Assembly (NCBI GenBank): GCA_038244055.1
Contig: JBBRTW010000044.1
Location: 1 to 24,781, forward strand
Length of the DNA: 24,781 nt
Direction of reading: 5' to 3'
DNA from: DASPKW01 sp038244055
GTDB taxonomy: Bacteria; Planctomycetota; Phycisphaerae; Tepidisphaerales; Tepidisphaeraceae
Shown: positions 1-6,858 of the stretch, piece after piece
How the letters are laid out: every line of letters begins with the position of its first letter
How positions within the stretch are numbered: the stretch's first letter is position 1
Notes under the pieces: model-generated
What the model was told of the DNA's origin: nothing
The model's database searches: none
The model's input: the letters and a program-made list of their open reading frames with translations, nothing else
Translations under genes and position numbers: made by a program

Positions 1-50
1 AAAAACGCCACAAACGGGTAAATTCCGGGACCGTCCCAGAAACACAAACG

Positions 51-80
51 CCCGCGAATCATAGGGTTATGATTCGCGGG
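51..80 (-). terminator. Hairpin terminator after tRNA-Ser
   Basis: A perfect 12-bp stem (51-62 with 69-80) closes a 6-nt loop. It lies 12 bases beyond the 3' end of the tRNA-Ser on the minus strand. In that direction the stem is followed by a T-rich stretch (CGTTTGTGTTTC), which suits intrinsic termination of the tRNA transcript. The tail is broken rather than a pure T run. Confidence 0.65.
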
Positions 81-92
81 CGACTTGGTTAA

Positions 93-181
93 CGGAGAGG
101 GGGGGATTCGAACCCCCGTGACGGTTTAAGCCGCCAACAGCATTTCCAGTGCTGCTCCTTCAGCCGCTCGGACACCTCTCC
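93..181 (-). tRNA. tRNA-Ser (anticodon GGA)
   Basis: Read on the minus strand, the acceptor stem GGAGAGG pairs with CCTCTCC and the discriminator is G. The anticodon stem CAGCA/TGCTG encloses loop CTGGAAA, giving anticodon GGA (plus-strand bases 145-147), which reads UCC and UCU serine codons. A long variable arm typical of class II tRNAs follows, then the T arm GGGGG-TTCGAAT-CCCCC. The length is 89 nt and the 3' CCA is not encoded. The identity is firm from structure alone. Confidence 0.97.
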
Positions 182-359
182 AAGTTCGGCCGCTGCTTCT
201 GGCCGTTGCCGCAATACTAACGTAACCCCATTGCGGATTCCATGCCTCCATCGCTTCCCTTATTGATCCGCTATTGATCCGCACCACCTAAGTGGACACG
301 GCGTACAATCCCTGCACGGATTCGCCCAGTCTAACACGCCAAGCCCAGAGGCTGCTTTT
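182..359. promoter_or_regulatory. Divergent spacer: tRNA-Ser and pseudopilin-operon promoters
   Basis: This 178-bp gap separates the minus-strand tRNA from the plus-strand operon and must hold both promoters. For the operon the best -10 candidate is TACAAT at 304-309, about 50 bases before the first ATG; no convincing -35 lies 16-18 bases upstream. For the tRNA a weak -10 candidate, TAGTAT on the minus strand, lies at 214-219. A short direct repeat TATTGATCCG/C occurs at 261-270 and 272-280. No gene was seen here. Confidence 0.35.
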
Positions 360-1634
360 ATGCCAGTCTATACCTACGAAGCGATGAATTCCTCCGGCCA
401 GGAGGTCAAGGATGAAATCGAGGCCACCACTTCCGATGAAGCAATCGCAAAAATAAGAAACAAGGGCTTCTTTCCCACCAAAATCAAGGAACGGGCGGTC
501 AAGAAGGGGGCTAAGAAGAAAAAAGACGATGCGGCCAGCTCCGGGCCGACCCGCAAGATGCCCATCGCCATCGGCGGCGTTTCCACCAAACAGCTCGTCG
601 CCTTCACCCGCCAGTTATCCACGCTTCAGGATGCCGGCCTGCCGATTCTTCGCTCGCTTCAGATTCTCGAGCAACAGCAGCGCCCGGGTCTGCTTAAGGC
701 GATTCTCGGCGGCGTATCGGATGAGGTTGAGGGCGGCGGCACACTCTCTGATGCCATGGGCAAGTACCCCAAGGCTTTCGATAAACTCTATGTGAACATG
801 ATCGCGGCCGGCGAGGCGGGCGGCGTGCTCGATCTGATCCTGGCCCGCCTGGCCGACTTCATGGAAAAGGCCCAGAAGCTCAAAAAGAAGGTCATCGGCG
901 CGATGATCTACCCGGCCGTGGTCATCTCGATCGCCATCGGCATCGTTTCGATGATCATGATCTTCGTCATTCCGAAGTTCGAGCAGATCTTCCTCGATTT
1001 CAAAGTCGCCCTCCCCGGCATCACCCAGCTTCTGCTGACGATTTCCCGCTGGTTCGCCAATCAATACGGCTGGCTCTGGGTGCTGCTGTCCCCGATTCTC
1101 CTGATATCGATGATCAAGTTGGCCCGCATGTCTGAAGGCGGCAAGTACGCCGTCGATGCCCTCAAGCTGAAGATCCCCATTCTCGGCACCATCGTCGGCA
1201 AGGGGTCGATCGCCCGCTTCACGCGAACCCTCGGTACGCTGATTTCGGCCGGCGTGCCCATTCTCGATGCCATCAACATCACCAAGGAAACCTGCGGCAA
1301 TGAAGTCTACAGCCGCGCTCTGGGCAAGGTTCACGATGCGATCCGCGAGGGCGAATCCATGGCCGACCCGCTCCGCGCCACCAAGGTCTGCGATGCCATC
1401 GTGGTGAACATGGTCGATGTCGGCGAGGAAACCGGCGACCTCGATAAAATGCTCATGAAGATCGCCGACAACTACGACAGCGACGTCGATGTTCTGGTGA
1501 GCTCGCTGATCAGCATTCTCGAGCCGTTGATGGTCGTGTTGCTTGGCGGTATCGTCGGCTTTATCGTCATCGCGCTGTTCGCCCCGATGATCACGCTGAT
1601 CCAGACCGTGTCCGGCCAGGGCGCCAAGAAGTAG
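360..1634 (+). CDS. gspF: GspF/PilC-family inner-membrane platform protein
   Basis: This is the polytopic inner-membrane platform protein of type II secretion or type IV pilus machines; it couples the assembly ATPase to (pseudo)pilin extraction from the membrane. The 424 residues match the usual family length of about 400. The N-terminus (MPVYTYEAMNSSGQEV) is the typical GspF/PilC start. Two repeated T2SSF domains follow, at about 72-200 and 275-400. The first ends in a hydrophobic stretch at about 176-206; others lie at about 238-258 and 380-418. A Lys-rich stretch at about 44-54 links the N-terminal segment to the first domain. It is the first gene of a tight operon of pseudopilin genes, which supports the T2SS-like reading. 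PilC and GspF cannot be told apart with certainty from sequence alone, but the F-G-H-I-J-K gene order favours GspF. Confidence 0.93.
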   Translation: MPVYTYEAMNSSGQEVKDEIEATTSDEAIAKIRNKGFFPTKIKERAVKKGAKKKKDDAASSGPTRKMPIAIGGVSTKQLVAFTRQLSTLQDAGLPILRSLQILEQQQRPGLLKAILGGVSDEVEGGGTLSDAMGKYPKAFDKLYVNMIAAGEAGGVLDLILARLADFMEKAQKLKKKVIGAMIYPAVVISIAIGIVSMIMIFVIPKFEQIFLDFKVALPGITQLLLTISRWFANQYGWLWVLLSPILLISMIKLARMSEGGKYAVDALKLKIPILGTIVGKGSIARFTRTLGTLISAGVPILDAINITKETCGNEVYSRALGKVHDAIREGESMADPLRATKVCDAIVVNMVDVGEETGDLDKMLMKIADNYDSDVDVLVSSLISILEPLMVVLLGGIVGFIVIALFAPMITLIQTVSGQGAKK

Positions 1635-1684
1635 TGATCCGATGGCCCGGCTTCGTCTGATTATTCGAGCGATGCCCGGCCGGC

Positions 1685-1690
1685 AGAGGA
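1685..1690 (+). promoter_or_regulatory. Ribosome binding site choosing the start at 1699
   Basis: AGAGGA lies 8 bases before ATG 1699. The earlier in-frame ATG at 1642 has no such site and would give an unnecessarily long prepilin leader, so 1699 is preferred. Confidence 0.6.
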
Positions 1691-1698
1691 ACCAATTC

Positions 1699-2550
1699 AT
1701 GAATCGACCGCAAAAACTCCCCCGCTTCATTCCGCGCTCCCTCCCCGGCGTCCGCGCATTCACGGTTGTCGAGCTTCTGGTGACGATCGGCATCATCGTC
1801 GTGCTGATGGCGATTCTCGTGCCCGTGATCGCCAAAGTCCGCCTGACGGCGCAGTCGGCCGCCACCTCCAATGAGATTCAGCGCATTTCCGCCGGCATCA
1901 ACAACTATTTCCAGGATTTCGGCGCGTATCCCGGCGCGGTGTCGAATGCGAGCTTCGCCACAGGCAACTCGGCCGCCTTTCCGTCGGGATTCGCGGGATA
2001 TACGCAGTCGAAAGATCTGGTCATGGCGCTTTTGGGCGGCATTACTTCTCAGTTTACCTATGACCCCGATTCGCTCGGCACCGGCCCGGTCACCTTCAAT
2101 GTCAATGATCCAAGCAAGAAGCAGGCGTACTTGCAGAAGGTGGTTGCCGAGCTGCCAGGCGACTTAAGCAAGCCGCCTGAGTTCATGGATCTCTATTCGG
2201 ACCCGCGTCCGCTGATTTACCTTCGCATCAATCCGGGCGGCGTAACCGGCAAAGCCAACATCATCTACGATAGCTCTACATCCAGTAAGTTCGTCGCCAC
2301 GGCCAACTATGATTTTCGGGGCGTCAAACCTTATTTAACCAGCGCCGACACCGATTTTTACGGCAAGGCGGTCACCGATGATGCGATCGTCAACTACTTC
2401 TCCAATACCACGGCGGCGATTGATCCAGCCACCAGTCAAGCCCGAAAAATCCCGAAATTTCAGGGAACGTACATCATTTTCAGCGCCGGCGCGAATCGCG
2501 CCTACGGCGGTAGCGACGATATCGTTTACGGAGGAGGCGGCGGTAAATGA
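1699..2550 (+). CDS. GspG-like pseudopilin 1
   Basis: This is a prepilin-peptidase-processed fibre subunit of 283 residues. A basic leader of 20 residues ends at A20, followed by FTVVELL with the conserved Glu at mature position 5 and a hydrophobic helix to about residue 45. Ala rather than Gly precedes the cut, which prepilin peptidases are known to tolerate. The helix is followed by a charged segment and a mostly polar C-terminal domain. The C-terminus has FSAGANRAYGGSDDIVY, which resembles the calcium-binding C-terminal loop of GspG proteins. The start was chosen for the AGAGGA site; ATG 1642 is the alternative. It ends in a 4-base ATGA overlap with the next gene, indicating translational coupling. 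It is longer than classical GspG (about 140 residues). It is a major-pseudopilin candidate, but which of the four G-like genes is major cannot be decided here. Confidence 0.85.
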   Translation: MNRPQKLPRFIPRSLPGVRAFTVVELLVTIGIIVVLMAILVPVIAKVRLTAQSAATSNEIQRISAGINNYFQDFGAYPGAVSNASFATGNSAAFPSGFAGYTQSKDLVMALLGGITSQFTYDPDSLGTGPVTFNVNDPSKKQAYLQKVVAELPGDLSKPPEFMDLYSDPRPLIYLRINPGGVTGKANIIYDSSTSSKFVATANYDFRGVKPYLTSADTDFYGKAVTDDAIVNYFSNTTAAIDPATSQARKIPKFQGTYIIFSAGANRAYGGSDDIVYGGGGGK

Positions 2551-3335
2551 ACCATCCCATCCCAATGCCCATTCGAATCGTTCAATCCCGGTCCTTTCGG
2601 CGGGCCCGCGGCGGATTCACGCTCGTCGAGATGCTCGTCGTCATCGGCATCATGCTCGTCCTGATGGGCATTCTCCTGCCCACTATTTTTGCCACACGAC
2701 GAGCCGCCGATCGAAAGCGCACCCAGGCGGATTTGGGTTCGGTCATCATGGCCCTCGAGGAATATAAAAAGGATTTTAACGACTATCCGCGACAGTCTCC
2801 CACCAATCGGGGAGATAAGTCGATCCTGGTTTGGGGGTTGATGGGGCCTTTTGACGCCGGCAAGGATGGGGCCGACGGCCTGGGATTTCGAACGGTGAAC
2901 GGCGGCAAGGTATGGGGGCCTTATCTTCCTCTCGACAAGTTCATGGTATCGTCCACTGACCTTGGCAACGCCCTGTATGACCGTTACGGCGCGCCCATCG
3001 AGTATTTCCCCCGCATTCGCGCCCTTCGCAAGAAGACCAATTCGACCGCAAGCGGCGTGGCCATGCCGATTTTTGGTCAAGGCACCGCCGCCGATTATGC
3101 GATTTCCGCCTACGACGGTCTGGCCGGCGATCCCAACGCCGTGGCATACTTCCGAAAGGCCTTGGGCGACACCAATTTCAACGATCTTATCGACAGTGGG
3201 GAAACGATGGGCGAGGCTCCGGCCGTGCTATTGCTCTCGCGCGGCCCGCGCAAGACGTTCTCAGGCCAGGCCAAACTTGCCACGATAGCGATTGAAAAGG
3301 CGGACGAGATCTCCAACCTCGTCTCGCCGCAATGA
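2547..3335 (+). CDS. GspG-like pseudopilin 2
   Basis: This is a 262-residue pseudopilin. Its leader of 23 residues ends in RGG, followed by FTLVEMLVVIGIM with Glu5, a classic type IV prepilin cleavage site with Gly at -1. The hydrophobic helix ends near residue 48 and is followed by a basic patch (RRAADRKR). The body has Tyr- and Gly-rich stretches such as ALYDRYGAPIEYFPR, as in other large bacterial GspG relatives. The C-terminal region has LLLSRGPRKTF where the neighbours have a SAGPD-type calcium loop, so that loop looks degenerate here. The start overlaps the previous stop (ATGA) and the stop overlaps the next start (ATGA), placing it firmly in the operon. The precise role (major or minor subunit) is unknown. 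Confidence 0.85.
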   Translation: MNHPIPMPIRIVQSRSFRRARGGFTLVEMLVVIGIMLVLMGILLPTIFATRRAADRKRTQADLGSVIMALEEYKKDFNDYPRQSPTNRGDKSILVWGLMGPFDAGKDGADGLGFRTVNGGKVWGPYLPLDKFMVSSTDLGNALYDRYGAPIEYFPRIRALRKKTNSTASGVAMPIFGQGTAADYAISAYDGLAGDPNAVAYFRKALGDTNFNDLIDSGETMGEAPAVLLLSRGPRKTFSGQAKLATIAIEKADEISNLVSPQ

Positions 3336-3886
3336 TTCTTCGCCCCCGGCCATCCTGGCGCAAACCCCTGCGCCGAAATGGGTTTACACTCGTTGAGATG
3401 CTGACGACCGTCGCTCTGCTGGTTATCATCCTGGGGCTGATGGTCAGTTTGGCGCGCTACGTTCGCCGGCGCTCGGCGGAGGATTTGACGCGAAAGGTGC
3501 TGGTCAATCTCCACACGGCGATGCTCCAGTATTCCCGGCAGTACGGCGTGCCCAATATCGCCCCCGCGCTCGGGCCGGGCCAGGTGGAGGAATCGATCCT
3601 GCGCGACCGCGCCGAGGCCAACAACCGGCAGTTCGTCAAGTTCTTCCGGGCGCATAAAGATTTGTCAGATAAAGCCTTCCGCGACCTTCCACTGCCGGTT
3701 TACGACGATGCGACCATCCGCGATGCCTGGGGCTCGCCCATTATCTTCATGCCCCAGATGCACAAACAGATCGGCCAGTCCCCCGATGGCTGGTTCTTTT
3801 TTTCCGCCGGCCCCGACCGAAATTACCTGACTCGCGATGATAATCAGTACAGCTACGAAGCGCTCAGCGCGTCGGACCTTCGGTGA
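3332..3886 (+). CDS. GspG-like pseudopilin 3
   Basis: This 184-residue pseudopilin has a short 17-residue basic leader ending in RRNG and a mature N-terminus FTLVEMLTTVALL with Glu5, followed by a hydrophobic helix and then RYVRRR. Near the C-terminus, FFSAGPDRNYLTRDDNQYSYE matches the GspG-type calcium-binding loop (GPD, a spacer, then DD). The start overlaps the upstream stop by four bases. The stop codon itself overlaps the first base of a palindromic repeat that separates this gene from the next pseudopilin. Size and calcium loop make it the closest of the four to a canonical GspG, although still somewhat longer. Confidence 0.86.
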   Translation: MILRPRPSWRKPLRRNGFTLVEMLTTVALLVIILGLMVSLARYVRRRSAEDLTRKVLVNLHTAMLQYSRQYGVPNIAPALGPGQVEESILRDRAEANNRQFVKFFRAHKDLSDKAFRDLPLPVYDDATIRDAWGSPIIFMPQMHKQIGQSPDGWFFFSAGPDRNYLTRDDNQYSYEALSASDLR

Positions 3887-4050
3887 TTGAACCACGAAAG
3901 GCACGAAAAACACGAAAAAGAAACGATGGTTGAAAGCTGCGAGTTGCGATTTGAAAGCAGAACCTGGCCTTAATCACATATTCCTGCACTCAATCCTCTA
4001 TCCTCCACCCTCAGTTTTCTTAGTGCCCTTCGTGCCTTTCGTGGTTCAAT
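3886..4050. repeat. Inverted pair of CACGAA-type short repeats
   Basis: Arm 3886-3907 and arm 4029-4050 are perfect 22-nt inverted copies; both read ATTGAACCACGAAAGGCACG then AA from the outside inward. Further in, both arms continue with diverged units of about 9-10 nt (CACGAAAAA on the left, CACGAAGGG on the right). The roughly 120-nt interior holds a short CCTC/CCACCCTC-type pyrimidine run and no gene. The pair opens a 241-bp gap inside an operon whose neighbouring genes overlap by four bases, so it looks like an insertion. As RNA it would form a long stem between two cistrons. Confidence 0.85.
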
Positions 4051-4113
4051 TCCCATTCAAACCCGGCAGGACACCGCGAACAATGCCCGTAGAGCGGGAA
4101 GCTGTCCCGTTCC

Positions 4114-4119
4114 AAGGAG
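4114..4119 (+). promoter_or_regulatory. Ribosome binding site choosing GTG start at 4128
   Basis: AAGGAG lies 8 bases upstream of GTG 4128. The upstream in-frame ATGs at 3930 and 4083 have no such site, and the one at 3930 would translate through the palindromic repeat. Confidence 0.65.
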
Positions 4120-4127
4120 CCTCAACC

Positions 4128-4799
4128 GTGACCATTCGCGTCAATCTTCACCCTCTTCCGCCCCGCTCAGCGGGCCGGAGGGGCTTTACACTCGTCGAAA
4201 TCCTCACCGCCGTCGCTATTCTGGCCATTTTGATCTCCCTGACGATCATCGGCCTCAGGCATATTGCGGGCGGAGCCAAGCAACGCTCCACTGAGGTCGC
4301 ACTCAAAACACTCAAGTCGATGATGACCGAGTATCAGGTCAACGGCAACGATCCGTTTTTCTTCGATTCCGGGTACACCAGCGCGCAAGTCGCCGCTCCG
4401 GCCGGTTCGCTTCAACCCGGTACGCCGGGCTACACCTCCCCGGCCGTCACCATGACCCGCCAGGTGCTGGCCCGCCTCCGGGCGGTTACTTCGATCAAGA
4501 AGATGCTCGATGATCTGCCCCGGGATTATATCGGCGAAGAAACCTCCGATGGGCCGATCGTGCTCGATGCCGAGAAGAACCCCATCATCTTCGTGCCCAC
4601 TTCGGGCCTGACCGGCGTCAACCTGATCAAGAAGCCCGATGGAAGCTGGCAGTATCCCGCTTCGATCATCGCCGAGGGTGGCCGGGAGAAAGTCAAGAAC
4701 ACAACGAACGTCCCCAACCCGCACCCGTTTTGGGCCTCGGCCGGCCCCGATGGCGATCTTTCCATCGGCGATGATAACTCCTACTCCTTCCAAAAGTGA
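4128..4799 (+). CDS. GspG-like pseudopilin 4
   Basis: This is a 223-residue pseudopilin from the GTG start. The 19-residue leader ends in GRRG and is followed by FTLVEILTAVAILAILISL with Glu5, a textbook prepilin site. After the helix, residues near 43-60 (KQRSTEVALKTLKSMMTEYQ) resemble the GspG helix that follows the membrane segment. The C-terminus, FWASAGPDGDLSIGDDNSYS, is a well-kept GspG-type calcium loop. The frame stays open upstream to an ATG at 3930, but that extension would encode the repeat and put more than 80 residues before the cleavage site, so it was rejected. The stop overlaps a GTG that opens the next frame. Confidence 0.85.
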   Translation: MTIRVNLHPLPPRSAGRRGFTLVEILTAVAILAILISLTIIGLRHIAGGAKQRSTEVALKTLKSMMTEYQVNGNDPFFFDSGYTSAQVAAPAGSLQPGTPGYTSPAVTMTRQVLARLRAVTSIKKMLDDLPRDYIGEETSDGPIVLDAEKNPIIFVPTSGLTGVNLIKKPDGSWQYPASIIAEGGREKVKNTTNVPNPHPFWASAGPDGDLSIGDDNSYSFQK

Positions 4800-4807
4800 T
4801 CTCAGCC

Positions 4808-5656
4808 ATGAACCGCGCTGCCACTCCAATATCTGCCCGTCGCCCGCCCGGTTGTGGTGCGGGCTTTCAGCCTGCTTTTCATCCGCGGCTTGCAGGCCAT
4901 GGGCAGGCTGAACGTCTGCACCACAACTCCAATAGTCGCCGCTCCGCCTTCACGCTCACCGAAGTGCTGGTGATCATCACCGTCATCGTGCTGGTGCTGG
5001 CCATGGCCGTGCCGCTGTTCAATGTCTTCTCCACCACGCGCAGCGTCGATGCGGCGCAGAATGTCATCTCCGCCGCCCTGCAACGCACCCGCGCCCGCGC
5101 CATCGGCCTTCAGGAATACCGCGGCCTGTTCTTCTTCACCGATCCCGCCAACGGCAATGTCAGCATGATGACCGTTCTCTATCGCGATGCCATCGATGTC
5201 GTCGCCGGACCGCCGGCCGCCATCCCCATCGATATCGACTACGGATCGGATGAAATCGAGCCGCTGCCCACCGGCGTCGGCATCGCCTTCCTCGGCCGGG
5301 ATACCGCCACTCCAACACCCGGGCTTCAGTTGCGCCCCCTTGGCCTGATCGTCTTCGATCCGTTCGGGCGCGTGGAAATGCGCGATTTTGCAGTTCGAAA
5401 GGGTGACGATCTGGCCATCCGCTCGGGCTTGAACAATGTCACCGCCGCCATCCCCAACCAGTCCAGCCAGCTCATTCTCTTCATGTACGACAAGAAGGTC
5501 TTCGCCGAGCTGGATCCAACCAACGATCCCGCGCAGACCCAGGTTTTCACCTCGACGCAAAGCACCTGGATCAACCCGCCCACCAACGCCGTCGCCGGCG
5601 GCTCCACCGCCCTCGTCGTCAACCGCTACAACGGCACTCTATTCCGCGGCGAATGA
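4808..5656 (+). CDS. GspH/FimT-like minor pseudopilin with repeat-derived leader
   Basis: The protein is 282 residues from ATG 4808. The cleavage site is A47 before FTLTEVLVIITVIVLVLAM, with Glu5 present. After the helix, the segment with DAAQNVISAALQRTRARAIG matches the GspH/FimT pattern in which an Ala/Arg-rich helix precedes a beta domain. Its place after the G-like genes and before an I-like gene is the GspH position. The 47-residue leader is unusually long because residues about 15-40 are encoded by a 77-bp palindromic repeat (4851-4927). No in-frame ATG lies between the repeat and the cleavage site, so the repeat must be translated unless a rare start is used. GTG 4796, overlapping the previous stop, is an alternative start. 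Neither start has a clear ribosome binding site. Confidence 0.83.
   Translation: MNRAATPISARRPPGCGAGFQPAFHPRLAGHGQAERLHHNSNSRRSAFTLTEVLVIITVIVLVLAMAVPLFNVFSTTRSVDAAQNVISAALQRTRARAIGLQEYRGLFFFTDPANGNVSMMTVLYRDAIDVVAGPPAAIPIDIDYGSDEIEPLPTGVGIAFLGRDTATPTPGLQLRPLGLIVFDPFGRVEMRDFAVRKGDDLAIRSGLNNVTAAIPNQSSQLILFMYDKKVFAELDPTNDPAQTQVFTSTQSTWINPPTNAVAGGSTALVVNRYNGTLFRGE
4851..4927. repeat. 77-bp palindromic repeat inside a pseudopilin leader
   Basis: Arms 4851-4875 and 4903-4927 are inverted copies matching at 22 of 25 positions (GTTGTGGTGC...TTCAGCCTGC from the outside inward). The 27-nt centre contains GGCTTGCAGGCC. The look is that of a dispersed intergenic palindrome, yet it lies between the start and the prepilin cleavage site of a pseudopilin gene and leaves the frame open. 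Confidence 0.85.
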
Positions 5657-6609
5657 TCCCGCTCCTGACTCTCATGGACAGACCGACCGTGGTAAACCCA
5701 ATGAAACAGCGACCCCTCATGACCATGCACCCGATTCATCGCCGCCGCGCGGGCTTCTCCTTCACCGAGGTTCTCTTCGCCGTCATGGTGCTGGGGATCG
5801 GCTTCATCATGGTCGCGGCCATGTTCCCCGTGACCATCCGCCAGACCGCCAGCAACGTCGAAGACGCCGCCGCCGCGAACATCGCCAAGGGCGCGGTGCA
5901 GGCGCTGCAGGCCATCGCCAGCGATAACAGCCTTCCCGTGACCTCCACTAAAGTCCCCACGCGCTGGGCGCCGATCGCATCGGTCAGTCTCGCCGATGCC
6001 TGGCAGGTCAGCCGCGGCAATTATGTCAGCGCCCAGAGTCCGCGTTACGGCTGGGTCGCCCTGTATCGCCGCGGCACTTCAGATCAGGGTTCGGATTCCT
6101 ACGCCCAGGTGATCATCGTCGCCGCCCAGTGCCGCAATCGACCGCAGTATTTCTTCGAGCCCCAGCCCAACGGCTCGAACTGGTGGAGCGATATCCACAC
6201 GCCCAAAGCCGGCGGATACGCCACGCTCGAGCCGCGCCTGCTCACCGCCAACCTCAAGCGAACGGGCTTTGTGAGCACGATGACTTTCAACGGCCCGGCT
6301 TCCGAGATGCCCGCGATCGCCTCGGGCGCTTACGTCATCGTCGCCGACGACAACGCCGGCGGCCTCGCCAACGGCCGGATCTATCAGCTCGGCAACCCCG
6401 TCAACAGCGATGAATCCCTCGGCCAGTGGGAGCTCTCCCCCGGCGCGGACCAGCTTTCCACGGGCACGCCTTTTGACGATGCGGATTTAACCAACGCCAA
6501 AGTCTACCTCCTCGGCCGCGGCTACACCGATCCGGCAACCGGCGATTACACCTATTCCGGTCCGGTGCAGGATATCGGTGTGTATACGACGTTTATCAGG
6601 GTGAATTGA
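5653..6609 (+). CDS. GspI/PilV-like minor pseudopilin
   Basis: This 318-residue protein has a prepilin site AG before FSFTEVLFAVMVLGIGFIMVA, with Glu5 and the LGIG pattern typical of GspI/PilV proteins. The first ATG overlaps the upstream stop (ATGA) and gives a 34-residue leader; ATG 5701 would give 18 residues and is a realistic alternative, though neither has a good ribosome binding site. The C-terminal body has Asp/Gly-rich loops and no further recognised domain. It is longer than classical GspI (about 120 residues), as is usual for this operon. The stop codon overlaps the first unit of a 24-nt duplication that begins the dispersed repeat region before the next gene. Confidence 0.82.
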   Translation: MIPLLTLMDRPTVVNPMKQRPLMTMHPIHRRRAGFSFTEVLFAVMVLGIGFIMVAAMFPVTIRQTASNVEDAAAANIAKGAVQALQAIASDNSLPVTSTKVPTRWAPIASVSLADAWQVSRGNYVSAQSPRYGWVALYRRGTSDQGSDSYAQVIIVAAQCRNRPQYFFEPQPNGSNWWSDIHTPKAGGYATLEPRLLTANLKRTGFVSTMTFNGPASEMPAIASGAYVIVADDNAGGLANGRIYQLGNPVNSDESLGQWELSPGADQLSTGTPFDDADLTNAKVYLLGRGYTDPATGDYTYSGPVQDIGVYTTFIRVN

Positions 6610-6655
6610 ACAGTCATCATGAGGGAGTATGGAACAGTCATCCTGAGGGAGTATA
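6608..6655 (+). repeat. 24-nt tandem duplication at left end of repeat element A
   Basis: Units 6608-6631 and 6632-6655 differ at two positions. Each contains GAACAGTCAT, so each carries the terminal GTCAT of element A. The second unit overlaps the start of the element. Confidence 0.8.
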
Positions 6656-6760
6656 GACGACCGAAGGATCTGGCTGATGCGTGTTGGCCGCCCAACCCGA
6701 CGAACGGGCCAATTTGTCGAGGCAAGATTCCTCGGTCGCCTGAAGCTCCCTCGGAACGAC
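6637..6760 (+). repeat. Dispersed palindromic element, copy A (124 bp)
   Basis: It begins GTCATCCTGAGGGAGTATAG and ends CTGAAGCTCCCTCGGAACGA followed by C. The first and last ~37 bases are imperfect inverted copies of each other, and the middle also tends to pair, so the whole can fold into one long hairpin. It is nearly identical at both ends to copy B (23648-23771) and related in inverse orientation to copy C (12738-12864). It contains no gene. It sits in the gap between the I-like and J-like pseudopilin genes. Confidence 0.85.
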
Positions 6761-6822
6761 ACTCGGAACGACACTTGGAACGACACTCGGAACGATGCTC
6801 GAAACGATGCTCGAAACGATGA
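6751..6822 (+). repeat. Six tandem 12-nt units at right end of element A
   Basis: Six units of 12 bases run without a gap, from TCGGAACGACAC through TCGGAACGATGC to TCGAAACGATGA. The first unit includes the last bases of element A (AACGAC), so the array appears to be an amplification of the element's edge. It forms most of the leader of the next gene. Confidence 0.88.
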
Positions 6823-6858
6823 TGCTCAACGCAATGAAGGTTTCACGAAAGCGATGCC

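Noticed and set aside
615..1871. Minus-strand open frame opposite the gspF gene
   Set aside because: The His/Asp-rich translation has no domain; the plus strand is clearly GspF/PilC.
3930..4127. N-terminal extension of pseudopilin 4 from ATG 3930
   Set aside because: It would translate the CACGAA repeat and place the cleavage site after residue 80; GTG 4128 has AAGGAG at good spacing.
6751..6822. CRISPR array in the 12-nt or 17-nt (23580-23647) tandem repeats
   Set aside because: Units are directly adjacent with no unique spacers, far shorter than CRISPR repeats, and no cas gene is present.
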